Positions 10,431-22,978 of a stretch of 64,000 bases of DNA are shown in pieces; the first letter of the stretch is position 1; the number at the start of each line of letters is the position of its first letter. Below the pieces are notes generated by a model that was given only the letters and a program-made list of their open reading frames with translations, did no database searches and was not told where the DNA came from. Both the position numbers and the translations under genes were made by a program. The DNA is from Cunninghamia lanceolata. Its lineage: Eukaryota; Streptophyta; Pinopsida; Cupressales; Cupressaceae. Where the stretch lies: the NCBI GenBank assembly GCA_027924645.1, contig BSBN01001343.1, positions 1,674,001 through 1,738,000 of the forward strand. Reading direction: 5' to 3'.

Positions 10431-13260
10431 GACACATTGACCTTGCACTCCAACCTAAAAACCACTTTGAGCTCTGGGAAACATCTTTAGTTTGCATTTT
10501 GCAAAATATGAGTGGACTCCAATTCTTGGAATCAGAGAAAACTTGGATTTTAGAAACCTCTTATAGTTTGTACATTTGCAAAGTATAATTGAGCTCCAAA
10601 ATATGAACCAAAAACACATTAGACCTTAGAATCTCTTTTCAATCTACACATAGATGTAAGGTGCAAGTGAACCTCAAACTATAGACTCCTTATGACCTTA
10701 GATTCTAGAAGCTGACTACAACATCCACTATACAAAGTGCATTAGGTTTTTGAACTATGGATTTCCTCCAATTCCAAGTTTCATAAATCAATTGTAACTT
10801 GCATCTCGGACTAGTAAACTAGTTTACAATGTATCTTGGACTATTTGTTTGACTTGCAACAACGAAGTGAAGGAAAATGTTAAGGCAAGAAAATAACAAG
10901 CTCATTTGTCACACTCTACAAGACATAATTTCCTTGATTTTAGAGTTATTTAAAAATAGTATTAGGGGTATGTTCACATAAGAATGAGCTCTAAGTTGGC
11001 CATATGAGAGCATCTTGAATTGCATAGGCTCCAAGAAAAGAGGTGGAAAGTGAATTCCACTTTTGCTACCTTAGGGTAAAGCCACAATACTCGGTCCCAA
11101 AGTTGGGACATTAATTTTTTGATGGTGGATGGGAAAAAAATGTAGGTCATCTTCATTTAAATATCTTTCTTCAAAAAAAGGTACCTTTGCTCAAAGATTT
11201 CATAGAAATCACCTTTGAGCAATGGTATTTCTTCATTCGAAGAAAATCTTCAAACGAAGACAACATTTCAATGATTAGAAACTAATAAAATAATATCTTC
11301 ATTCGAACAAAAGATTTGAATGAAAATATATTTTTTTTGTTTTTTTAAAAGAACATATAATACAAAACATATTTATTTTTCACTGTCTTTTCCTCTGTCA
11401 TTTTCACTCCTGAACAACTCCACAAAATGCTCGAATAGCTCCATGGCTCCGAACCCCTACATAATGGAATTCATTCAATAGTTAGAGCTACAAAGGATTT
11501 TCTGCCCACACCATGACCCCAACTTGCCACTTGTCAACAAATAGCAATGTCCATGTAGTGTATCTACTAGGTATGTTCAATTTACCCCTATACATTTTCA
11601 TTTTTTTGTAAAATTGCAAATGGAAATTTAGTGTTTTTTATAAAATTGTATGGAATTTCATTGTTTGTTTATAAAATTGTATGGAAATTCAATGTTTTTT
11701 TCTAAATTATAATAATGAAATACAGTGTGTTTTTTACAAAAATTGAAACCCTTGTAAATTGTATGTGAATTTGCAAACCTTAAGATAATTGAAAACCTTG
11801 GAAAATCAATTTGAAAGCAAAACAATTGATTGCCAAACCCTAATACGAGAATGTGAAACCCTATTTTTTATTTTAAAACCCTAATACATTATTTTAAAAC
11901 CCTAAAATGTGAAAACTAAAATGCTAAAAATATAATTTGGAACCCTAAAACATGAAACTAAATGTTTATTTTGGAGTTCCCAAAAATATTTATTTGAAAC
12001 CCTAAATTGAAACCCTTCACAGGGCATAATAATACCAAAAGCTAACACTATATATAGAACTATATACACTAGTAGACAAAAATATAGTCACAAAGGACTG
12101 CCACAATAAACAACATTTTAAAACACCTTCCTAGTGACCACCCTATCTAATCCAACTTTGCAAAACACTAAATTGATAGCACTAATAGGCATGATTGTAA
12201 ACTCCTTTAACTCAAACACTAGAATGAGCTCTAATTTTGAATCAACTATCTTCCCAACTGCTTTAACTAGATTGTGAAACATCAGACCATGAACCATAGA
12301 AGCCCTTCACCTTGCATGAGTCAATATTCCCTACTCTAGAGTCTACATCAAGTACATACTTGTGATCATTAGCATGCCCTCATGGGTAGAGACAACCATA
12401 ATTTGCATTATCATTCACATGTCCTAAAAGAATTGCTAAAAAAAAATCCACATGAATCCTTAAATCCTTAACATCTATTCATAGTCTATCTAGCCAATAT
12501 TCAAATTTGTCATCCTCCATGATTCCTTTTCTTTTATATTTGATATGTTCTTAACAACTCTGGTCTACTTCTTGCATTTGTGGCTACACCTGATAAGGTG
12601 GTGCAATCAATAACTCCAATGTAATCTTTCCCTATGATCAACATTCATTACTATTTGCTTAAGATTTTCCTTACAACTAACCCTAACTATTGAACAAGAT
12701 CTCAATAATCCATTATCAGTTAGGTCCTCTTTCCCCATAATTTCTTTAACAACTTTTAAGTTAGTGGTAGAAATGAAACTGAAAATATTTTTTAGCCTAC
12801 CATCCATTACAGACCCTTGCCTCAAAGGATCATGAGCATTTGAACCTCTTGTAATTACCATATAGGGTCTTGCGTCAAAGGACCACAAGCTTTTGAACCT
12901 CTTGTCATTGCTATATAGTACACATTGTAAACCAAACTAGCCATGTACAAACCCTAATATCCCTTTCACAAAATAAAAAGCACTACTTAAGTCTAAGAAA
13001 TTGAAGTAAAAACCAACAATGTGAGGGAGAGTACTTATACTTTAAAGTATTGCTATGATTGTGGGGAGGTTTGTTTTGTGCTTGATAGTTGCCTCATTGT
13101 CCTTGAAGGGATGGCAAAGGGGGAACCTTAACATGTCTACCAAATGCTTAGGGATGGGGAAGAACCTTTGATTTGGGCTTAGCTTCATTCACCACCTGTG
13201 GGACATGGGGGAAAGTTGTTGTCATAGCCTTAGAAGATTGAGGAGGTTAGGAGACATACA
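10431..13260. other. Intergenic, AT-rich, no gene recognised
   Basis: 10440-10880 consists of weak degenerate repeats built round ttgca..tga(g/a)ctccaaa..atgga units. A near-perfect hairpin lies at about 11187-11223 (TTGCTCAAAG..CTTTGAGCAA). 11580-12010 has several aaaccctaa-type motifs of no clear origin. Minus-strand frames at 12180-12890 have coding-like stretches broken by many stops that I could not identify. Confidence 0.5.
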
Positions 13261-13289
13261 AGGAGGTATGTTACTAAGTGACAACTCTA

Positions 13290-13544
13290 CTATGTTACTA
13301 AGAAAAATAAATCATAGTCAAGTGTAAAGTATCCATGTAGAGCAACGAGTGGGTGTTGACTATGATGTACAACATACACACATCCCTCAAATGGAAACTT
13401 TAAGCACTTATGAATCATAGCAGGGACTACCTTCATGGAGCTCATCCATGGGTGGCCCAAATTCACATGAAATAAGTCCAGTGTAGGGATGATGATGAAT
13501 GTAACATCCAAGGTTCTTAGCCCAACCTTGACATCAAGGGTCAA
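13290..13544 (-). pseudogene. Ty3/gypsy protease-domain remnant
   Basis: The 84 codons resemble the downstream half of a plant gypsy aspartic protease domain: LDVKVG..TLDVTF, then LFHVNLGHPWMSS (canonical LLLGRPWIH), VPAMIHKCLKF and a Gly-Cys tail. The catalytic DSG segment is not visible. It belongs with the gag pieces at 13963-15062 in the same orientation; 13545-13962 is the decayed linker between them. No RT follows downstream, so the element is truncated. Confidence 0.65.
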
Positions 13545-13962
13545 GGCACCAAGAGTTGGAATGATAGACCCACCACATCCTCTAATTGTGATTTATGATA
13601 CATCATAGTTATCGTGGTGTAAATCATGAATGTAGAGAAACTCTTCACTTACTACATTTACCATACATATAGGATCTATCATAGCACCCCTTATAGGTTT
13701 ATCATTGATTCAAATGGTAATATAGAGAGGTCCATCAGGAGATTCAATAGTAGCATCATGAGAAGTAAAATATATAGACGGTTTAGGTTTTGTGTGCTCT
13801 TTATGAGGGCAAGCCTCTACCATACAGACATCACCTTCATAGTCTTGTTCTTGAGATGTGTCCACAACATTAGATTCATGATGAGGCAATGGATTTGTAT
13901 AAATTTGAAGAATTTGATTAGGGGAGCCATCAATTTATTTCCTTTATCGTTTACACCACAAA

Positions 13963-15062
13963 CTAGACAACATTGGAATCAATGAAGTCTTGAACTTTAT
14001 GTTTAAGATGCATACATCTTTCAGTGTCTTGACCAGAGGTGGGGTGGAATTGAAAAAAGGCCTTCGAGTCAAAGGAAGATGTTTTCATCTTACTTGGATC
14101 AAGAGGTCGAATAGGTGGAAGCTTCATGAGATTGTTGTTTAATAGTTGCAGCATTATAGAGTAGAGAGACTTTGATATTGGTGTGAAATGTCTTATTTTT
14201 GGTTTCAATTTATATACGGGGTAGGAGCAGGAGATGACGCTACCACCATATATTTTCTTATGTTACTAGATGAAATTGCATTGATTCTAATGAAGTATTT
14301 GTTGTCTTTTAAATGAATGATTGTGTGAGGCTTCAGATTGACCAACTAGATCTGATGAGGGATTATTCTCATACTGACTAACCAAAAGTTGGTAATAATA
14401 GAGAGCTATGCAAAGATGAGTGAAAGAATCAAAACACATCAACAACATCTTATCACGTATGTGAGGTTGTAAGTTTCCAATAAAGATTCTTTGTACTTCA
14501 ACATCCATAATAGAATATTGAGCTTGTGAGAAGAGATCTTGATAATGGCCCATAAAATCTATTACTTTCTCTTTTATTCCTTGTTTGAAATGCACTGAGT
14601 TGTCAAAGAGACTTGAGGTCCAATGTTCTCTTGAAATTTTTTGAGTTCATTTATTGATTAGCTATGAAAAAGAAGTCATTGAATTAGGAGGTAACGAGAC
14701 AAACCAATCCAAGACTATGTCTTTGACTGACCTAGGAAAGAATTTTTCCAAAATTGCATCTTTAAAGAAGAAATTACTACACATATCTATAAAGTATGCC
14801 ACATGGTTGTTAGGGTCTCCTTTCCCATTATATTTCTCAAAGCAAGGGGTTTAAAATTTCTTAGGCATTTGAGCTCTTAGGATAGGATAGAATAAAGAGC
14901 TATGAATATAATGAGATGCCATAGATGGTTTGGTAGGACCTTAGTTTATGGTTGCTAATTGTTGTTGGATGCAGTTCATATTTTACAAAAGTTGATTAAT
15001 GATAGGATCAAAAGGTGAACTAGGTTGAGACTCGGTATGAATGTATAGGGCTAACCTATTCG
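13963..15062 (-). pseudogene. Ty3/gypsy gag remnant, C-terminal portion
   Basis: Reading down the minus strand: LRAQMPKKF near 14880, then FEKYNGKGDPNNHVAYF and a decayed capsid core ending in a DWF..LP motif, FKQGIKEKVIDFMGHYQDL at 14595, and HPTSGQDTERCMHLKHKVQDFIDS near 14000. These are the ordered signatures of a plant Ty3/gypsy retrotransposon gag (capsid followed by the linker before protease). At least four in-frame stops and several frame changes are present. The upstream (N-terminal) part continues at 25209 after two nested insertions. Confidence 0.75.
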
Positions 15063-16554
15063 AGTCTAGAACAACACTGAGAGGGGGGGGTGAATCAGTG
15101 TTGTATTAATTTTACAATTTTTACACCTTTTGAATTACAGGATAAAGAGAGAGAAAGACATCAATTATTTGTTAACACACATATGCACAATTATAATATT
15201 GAAGGCATGAATTAGGACATTAAGCACAAATCATATATGAACACATGAAGACACATAAGAAATATAACACAAGATATGATGAGTGGAAAACCCACAAAGG
15301 GTAGAAAAACCACTCTGAAATGCCCCACTAGCTTAATCAAAAAGGTCACTGGTTACAAACTGGTCTCACTAACCATACAAGCCTCATTGGCTACAAATTG
15401 GTCTCACTAACCATACAAGCCTCATTGGCATCTACCATCACCATTATCAAACTACCAAATCAAGTGTGCAAGAAATGATTGCAATTCAATCTGATTTGCA
15501 CCAATACATACCCTGTATCGCATCAAATCCCCTGCAAATAATTCACTATCAATTCATTATCTCTATACCATGAATTCATTTGATCCTGATTTAGATTATC
15601 TCTATACAAACAATTCATATTGTCTTCAAACTTGACATGATGTCTTCTTCCTGTGTTTGAGTCATTCCTGCAAAAACATTATCTTATGTATCACACACAT
15701 AACAATATCTAATTCACCTGTGTTTTCTTTTCAAAAGGATCATGTAGAAAATGTCTTCATTACTGCATGTTTTTCCACACACACTCACAATAATCAATTC
15801 ACTTCTAAAGACATTAAATATGAAATGTCCTTTCATATTCTTCTTCTCTGCATAATCATCTTCCTCTACTGCAATTATCATTTTCATAAAATGATATCCA
15901 TTCACCTGAAAAATAAAATGACTCTTGATATTCTCTGCATATTTATTTTCTCAACATTTAAATAACTTTCAATCCATAATTTTTGTCTTAAAAAAATCAC
16001 AATAAACCTGCAAACACTTGTTCATATTCTCTGCAAATCCATTCTTTATCTTTATTGTTTTCCATCTTTGCAAAAAATCCATTCACCTGCAAATTTTCTT
16101 TTCATTTCATATTTCTCTTTAAAAAAAAAACTCTTCACTTCTCATTTTTCTTATAATCAAAACACCTGCAATTCCTTCAAAAAAAAAATCTTCAATTTTT
16201 TTTTTGTCATTCTATCTCTTCATATTCTCCTCTTCTAAAAAACAATATCACCTGCATGAAGAAAAAAATTTGCTTCCAAAAAAAATAATCTTCACTTCAA
16301 AAATTCTCTCCAGAAGAACAGAAATAAATCTCTTAACAATATCCACAAAATCTGCCACCAAAAAAGAAATAATTCTCAAAAAACATGCTTTAAAATCTTT
16401 TTAAAAATAGAGCTTTTGAAACTCTAAAATCTCCACAAAAAAGATTTGAAATTTTTTTAAAATTAGAGTTTTTTTTTTAAACTCTAAAAGTATCTTATTT
16501 AAAGGAGATTTAAAAGACTTAAAAGACACTTTTTTAAAAAGGCCACATTATTTG

Positions 16555-17682
16555 TGTTGAAATTAAGGAACATTGAGAGGGCGGGGGGAGGTGGGGTTGA
16601 ATCAATGTTCTACAAAACTTATTATTATGTTCCTTTATTAATTTACCACATACATTCAAGAGAAAGAAACATAAACTTAAGAACAAACAACAACAAGATC
16701 ATCACACATGAACACCAGGATTTTTACGTGGAAATCTAGTTAAGGGAAAAACCATGGTGGGGGTTAACCCACAAGATTTTATACTCTATTAAAAGTATTA
16801 CAAATAGGAAGGCACATGCCTTCAGGCACACTGACCAGAGCTCACTACTCAAAGGAGGCTCACTACCTACAAGATCAATTACAAAGAGTTTGCTTAAATA
16901 CTTGAACTGAAGAATAGCATCTAACAATGCAAGATTACAGTTGAACCAGTTAGGCTCAATATACTAACTTCACACACTTCATCTCGCACTGCCCTGTTTC
17001 ACTATTTTGTCATGATCTAGAGCTTAGATCTCTTTGCTTTGCACTTGATAGTGCCACACTTCACACCGATCACATCATATTCGCACATCCATGCCTCAAA
17101 ATGCTTGAACCCATCAATCATATAGATCCACAACATGAAATTTCATCAACTGCAGTCGGCCTCAAGAAAACTTAGAAACTTTTTCAAGATTACTATTATG
17201 TAAGCTAAATCCATGCACAAACATCAATGTAGACCAAAACCTATGTATTCAAGTCACCACACATGTCGGCCAATACCACTAGATGTCATAAATTACTCAA
17301 CCAACCACTTCTCTTAAACCACACAAGGATCAAACACCAAGTCAGCCTATTCTTCACCGGACTGAACTATCTAACCAAAACCTGATACTCAGATGCTTGT
17401 AACTTTCAATCCCTTCATCACCGGAGGCTAAAACTTTGGATTTAAGTAGCCCTGACATCCCTTAACATTTCCTCAGATCTGCAGCACAATATGATTACCT
17501 ATGGATAAATACAGACCAAAATGTTGAACCCTCTCATATGCTATGTTCCTGTCTATCCAAACTTAGACAAATCTACAATCTGATTTCCATTATGATCAAA
17601 TGTTACAATGCAGGTGTGTAAGATAGATTCAGTTGCCATCAATGACAACACCTAACATGCCTAGTAGTGTATCTTGCCAACA
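16555..17682 (-). repeat. 3' LTR of the 7.5-kb Sirevirus-like element
   Basis: Plus strand starts TGTTGAAATTAAGG and ends GCCAACA. It contains two caccgga motifs (17355-17361, 17419-17425) of the kind conserved in Sirevirus LTRs. It differs from its partner by many substitutions and small indels, including extra bases in the G-rich tract near 16580, so the insertion is not recent. Confidence 0.9.
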
Positions 17683-17826
17683 ATCTCCCCCTTTGGCATT
17701 GATGGCAACACTTAGTTAAAAATGACTAAGTGTTAAAATAACTCCCCCTTACTATGTACACTTGTGATTTCCAATGCTCCCCCTTTGATGAATTCCTCAT
17801 TTTTCACTGATTTCCACTCCCCCTCT
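17683..17826 (-). promoter_or_regulatory. Array of four polypurine tracts
   Basis: Four copies of a purine run (aaagggggag on the minus strand) lie at 17685-17694, 17742-17751, 17777-17786 and 17817-17826. The first adjoins the LTR and should prime plus-strand DNA synthesis. Multiple polypurine tracts upstream of the 3' LTR are a known Sirevirus hallmark. Confidence 0.75.
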
Positions 17827-17921
17827 GACATCAATGGAAAAGGCTGAGATCCGCATACCAAAATTCATGCAAAAACTCTACATACATGGGCACATATATA
17901 CAAACAATCCTTATGTCTTGT

Positions 17922-20900
17922 TTACATGAACTTAAACACATCACCAAAAATATTTTTCAATAGTGCCAATTCACTATCCCAACTTTTCTTCATGCTATCC
18001 AAAATTGAAATATGACCACTGAATAAAAATACCTGTGACTTTGCCTTTAGTAGATTAGTGGGATCACTTGTCAGAGTAGCAGCTTGAGCTTCTGTCAATG
18101 CATTGAATATTATTTCTAACTTAGGGGAAATTAGTCCCCGGAGTTCACACATCCTTGCCACAATGTTTTCTTTTTCTTTCACCAATTTATTTATTTCATC
18201 AATCAAGCTAATTACTTGACATTCTTGACTCACCGCAAATATTGTCAAAGGATCAAAGGATTGAGATACATTTGAGAATTTTTTCTTAGACTCCTTTATT
18301 TTCTTCTCAATATCCTCTACAACTTTTGGCGAAGATAAACAAAATTTATACACATCTCCTCCTTCAGTGAGGGCATTTTGAATACTCTTTATACTAGTAT
18401 CCAACATAATTCTATCATTGTTAATCATTCCTTTCAGTTCACTAAATCTTTTATCATTAAATTCATTCCAGACTTTGACTTCCACTAACTTTTCAAAAGA
18501 CTCAAAGTGAGTACTTACAAAATTTAATAAGCTCTTCAGCTGACCAGAAGGAGAATTAGATGAATCCTTCTGAAAAAGTTGGCATAATCTTTTCCAAAAT
18601 GGTGGAAGCAAAACTGAGCAACTCACTATCCTCAATGTGGGATTTTAGGATCTCCTCTCTTGCCTTTGCTTGTGCAAATGATGCTAACTTCAACTTTTGA
18701 ATAGGGGAAAGAGTATCCAAATTGATAGGCCCTTGAATTAGATCTGATTCATCAAATTCAATCTTATCTTTCTCAAGCAATTTCTTCACTGCATCTGCAG
18801 TGTCTCTTGCCATGCACGAAGTTCCATCTTTCTTCTCCTAAAATTCACAATTTAGATCCTTACAGAAATCATCATCAGGATTATCTTGCTTTTGTTCTTC
18901 AACACTCTTAGCTGTTTGTTCTTTTTCATCTTCCTTCTCCTTAACTTCTTCTACTTTCTGCTCTTTATTCTTCTCAGAATCACCTTCAGTAGGAGCATTT
19001 ATTTCCATATTCATCTCTACATTTTCTTCACCAGATTGATCTGAAAGAATTTGAGTATCCTCTACACCATCAACATTATTTTCATTCACCATCTCTTCAT
19101 CTCCTTTATTTAACATTTCCTCTTTCGGAACAGAGAAATCATATACCTCAGCTTGTTGCTCATTTTTTCTTCAACTCTTCATCATTCGGAATGGATGTAT
19201 TATCAACATCAATAGGTTCTTTAGTGACCACATAAAACTTATTCTTGTCCAGGGCTTTCTTCAAAATTTGTTCTATTTCTTTGACGACTTCATCAATGTC
19301 TCCAAGCATTAGCTTATTCATCCTAATTTTCCTTCTGAATTCATCTTTAACTTCTTTGAAAATTTTATTTGCTTCCTTCCTAGAGATTACCGAACATAGA
19401 CTAGACAACACATGTTCTCTTAGCTCCAAATCCTTTGCTTTAGCAGCTTCTTTTCTCATCTCGAAAATGTCACTTAGACTCTTAGGGATTTGTAGAAAAA
19501 TTTCTACAAGTGCTCTGTTGAATGTATTCAAGTACTTAATAGTAGCATCCTCCAAAATCTTCTTGTTGGCATCATCAAACTTGTCATAATAATCTGTTAT
19601 GGGCTTCAAATTCCCATGATCAGTTACTACATTCACAATATCTTCAACTAACAAGGTGTATTTTTCAACATGAGTATCACTCTTTTGTCTTTTGCTCACC
19701 TTTACACTTGCGAAGGGCTTGTCTTTGGCAACCCTTGATGCTTTTGCTTTCTTTGACTTTATTTCTTTCATTGCTTCATCTGATTCTATCTTCTCATCAT
19801 CTTTTAGGCTCATGTACATTCTGGATGCTTTTGTCTTCTTTCTCTTTCCTTCTTTACCAAATGGTTTATCTTCCAGTTTCTTTTTACTAGCAAACTTTGA
19901 GTGACCAGAGGTAGCAGCAGAACTTCGTGTTCTTTGTTGGCTAGGGGAGGCTTTCGGAGCATAGGGTTGTTCATTGTCTAGCTTTTCTTCTTCAACTTGC
20001 TTGGCTCTCTTCATGGCTTCTCTCACGTCTTCTTTGGTTATTCCAATACTTTCTGCATACATTTCAACTTGCCTTTGGACTTTTTTCTTACTTTCAAGTC
20101 TCTGGAGCTCAACATGCAGTTTCAAATTAAGCTCATCATATGTACCGAATCTCTTAACTGAGGTATCTTTTGGTTTGCTCAGAAGGTGTTGAGCATACAT
20201 TTCCAATATTTATTCATCAACTTCATACCCCATGGGCATGATCAATATAGTCCTTGGTTCAACTACTTTCATCAAGCATTGATCTGTGTCCACCATGAAA
20301 CAAATTGTATCCATGTACTTTTCCACCACAGACTTAGAGATTCTTTCCCTTGATTGCATCATATTTTAGAAATTCTTGAAATATCCCCAAAGAGCAGTCC
20401 TTTGGGCATTAGAGTCACCAATATTGTGCAAGTGCTCTCTTATTTGTATGGCAATAGGCTTGGCACCGGTCTAATACAGGATTTTCATCCTGGGCAACTC
20501 ATTCATGAAATAAAAGAATAAGCACAAGACCGACATACCATACTTGAATGTATTCTTCTTATCCTTCTTGATCTTGTTCAGATTCTTCATTAGTTGCTTT
20601 TGTAGTAGCTCACACAAATCATATTCAACATTTTCTTTTAACATCTGATAAGCAACATAAATGGCTATACCAGACACTAAGTTTTCCCTATTGGAGTGGT
20701 ATATCTTATACTCAATTACCATAGATACAAATTTAACATCCGGATCAGTTATATCATTTATTATCATTTCCCTCTTATCAAACTTTGAGCTGGTAGCTAT
20801 AGTTACAGTATGATTCTTCACTGATTTTAGCATCGGTAGTCCACTAGATGAGTTCAATCCTATTACGGCCTTCATGGCATCCTTGGTGATCTTAAAGGGT

Positions 20901-21274
20901 TTCATCAACCACATAAATTCAACATGCATCTGACTCAATACATACTGGACCCACTCATCCTCATCCAAGGATAAGAACTCAATAACCTGAATTAAATGTT
21001 TGTCTTCCAGTGCCTTATACTCAGGTTTAAGGTCATAAATCTTATCCCTCAAGTGATTCTTAAACAAATCCAGTAACTTCGAATTCCCAAACTCATCTAT
21101 GCTAGCATGAATGTAAGCCCTAATATCTTCTATGTGCAACACACCATGCATAACATCAAAAAGGGCACCTAACGGATCGACCTCTACAGATTTGTATGGA
21201 TGCTTTTTGAATTTAGGTCGGGGCCTTTTGGTGATGTCAACAGCCAATGGAGTAGCCATATCCAGAGATTGCAA
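17922..21274 (-). pseudogene. Large extra ORF of the Sirevirus-like element (env-like position, function unknown)
   Basis: One reading frame of about 1100 codons, recoverable across four in-frame stops (three between 20471 and 20207, one near 18837) and two single-base shifts at homopolymer runs (A-run near 19165, T-run near 18575). The N-terminal 260 residues (MATPLAVDITKRPRPK...) look globular and vaguely recall plant transposon-associated domains. Residues about 360-560 are basic with clustered Lys/Arg that could be nuclear localisation signals. Then come helical coiled-coil stretches, an acidic Glu-rich stretch at 18838-19116 and a further helical C-terminus. There are no RT, integrase or protease motifs. 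It occupies the place of pol plus the env-like gene of Sireviruses. No signal peptide or clear membrane segment was seen. Confidence 0.6.
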
Positions 21275-21286
21275 ATTCAGAAAGCT

Positions 21287-21625
21287 TTATAGAGAATACC
21301 TTATTTCTCCAGTTAGGGTTTTCACTCGGATATCTTGTTCACACTTCAGTCTCTTGGAAATATTCACACAGAGGTCACCTTCCTTTTTTCTTCTTGGATG
21401 CAAAGTGATTCTAAAGTCACTTGAGTTTCTTTTTAACCTCTGCACACCTACTTTTTGATGTAATAAATGCTTTTGCCCTAACTCTTCCAGATACCCTGTT
21501 TCTTGATATAGTTTCTCATAGATTTCTCTGCAAGTTGCCACATCAACCTCTTTTCTTCCAAAAATTCTTTCAGATGATCTGCAATAGGCCATTCTATCTT
21601 CTCTCATCATGCCAAATTCAGGCAC
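21287..21625 (-). pseudogene. Upstream extension of the extra ORF
   Basis: These 112 codons are in the same frame as the large ORF, separated only by one TAA at 21287 and twelve codons. The sequence is charged (MPEFGMMREDRMAYCR..RRKKEGDLCVN) and not recognisable as gag or pol. Either the large protein originally began here, or this is gag-ORF linker. Confidence 0.45.
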
Positions 21626-21699
21626 CCACTTACTGGCAAGGGGAATTATATTTTCAATGTAGCTACCCCTAAGCTAGAGCTCCTATTTCAATTACTAGA

Positions 21700-22960
21700 G
21701 GAATTACCAGCACCAGATTCTGGTGTGGACCCATCACCATCATTCATTACACCTTTCTTCATCCATGTTTTTTTCATTTCATTCTGGATCTTATTCACAT
21801 CTACTTTACCCTTGCCTTTATCTTTTCTCTACACATTCTAGTTTTTATTTACTGGTCCTTTTCTATCATCATTCTTACTTCTACAGAATCTTGGAATATG
21901 ACCAAATCTGTTGCAATTAAAGAACACAACATTTCTTTGCTTATTTACTTGATTTCCTCTTGATCTACACTAATTAGCCATGTGTCCAAATCTATTGCAT
22001 GCAAAACATTTGCCATTAAAAGACTTGACATTTCCTCTATTGTTAGAGTTATTCATCATCATACTTCTGCATTCATTGGATCTATGACCATTCCTTTTAC
22101 AATTGAAGCATTGACCGGAGAAGGATGGACCACTTTGATTCACTCTACTTCTGTACTAAGTAGCTCTATGACCAGATTTATTGCAATTGTAAAATTTCCA
22201 TTAAAGGATGGATATGTTTGAGAATTAGGTTGTCTGACTAGAGGTCTTTTAGGTCTATTTCTCTGATTCCTTGATTCAAATTTTTTTTGACTAGATCTAG
22301 AGCTTTCACCTTTCTCATATCCTAGACCATGCTTATCATCTGCCTTCTTCTGACTATCAAGCATCTCCTCAAGTTTAGCTAAGCTTATCTTGAACTTCTC
22401 TTTGTATTTATTTGCATCTTCTAGGTCATGTTTGAGAATGACAATTCACCTTTCAAGTTGTTCCTCATTATACCTAGTTTCTTGTAGATTAGACTCTAGA
22501 TGGCCAATTATTTTGTCTAATCTGCAGCACTCTTCTATTCTTTCTTTCAGAGACTAATTCAGGTTTTCTTCAGTTTTCTTCCTTTCCTTGATTTCCTTAG
22601 TTAGCCGCATCACCCCAGATTTCATCTCATGTTTTAGGACAACTTCTTTTGCCATCTTCTCACATTCCTTTGTCTTCTACTTTAGAGTCTCATCCATGCC
22701 ATTGTCTTCCTTTTGATTTGCTAACTGCTAAAGTAGCTCCTTCCTCTTTTCCATAGATTTGCTATGTTGCCCTTTTAAAGTCTGAATGAAATCCTCAGCA
22801 TCTTTAAGGTTCTCTTCCAATTCTTTAACTTCTGCTCTAGACTAATCAAGATCTTCTAAAGCAACTTGAAGTTGTTCATTGATGCCATCAGAATACCTGA
22901 ATGAACCCATTGCAATACTTTCCTAGAACTTCCTCAAGCTGTTAAACTTCTTCCAAGGAA
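21700..22960 (-). pseudogene. Gag remnant: coiled coil plus four zinc knuckles
   Basis: Starting just inside the primer-binding site, about 230 codons of Glu/Lys/Leu heptads form a long coiled coil, followed by four tandem CX2CX4HX4C-type knuckles at 22205-22155 (first Cys is Phe, last is Tyr), 22110-22069 (CFNCKRNGHRSNEC, intact), 22008-21967 (CFACNRFGHMAN-stop-C) and 21921-21883 (first Cys is Phe). Ten in-frame stops were seen and eight are TAG. The copia capsid domain (UBN2) normally found upstream is missing. Knuckles bind the element RNA during packaging. Confidence 0.75.
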
Positions 22961-22978
22961 CCTTTCTCTTATACCAAT

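Noticed and set aside
19245..19904. Plus-strand Ser/Leu/Phe-rich frames opposite the large ORF
   Set aside because: Antisense of Lys/Glu-rich coding sequence commonly gives such frames; the minus strand has the coherent coiled-coil protein.
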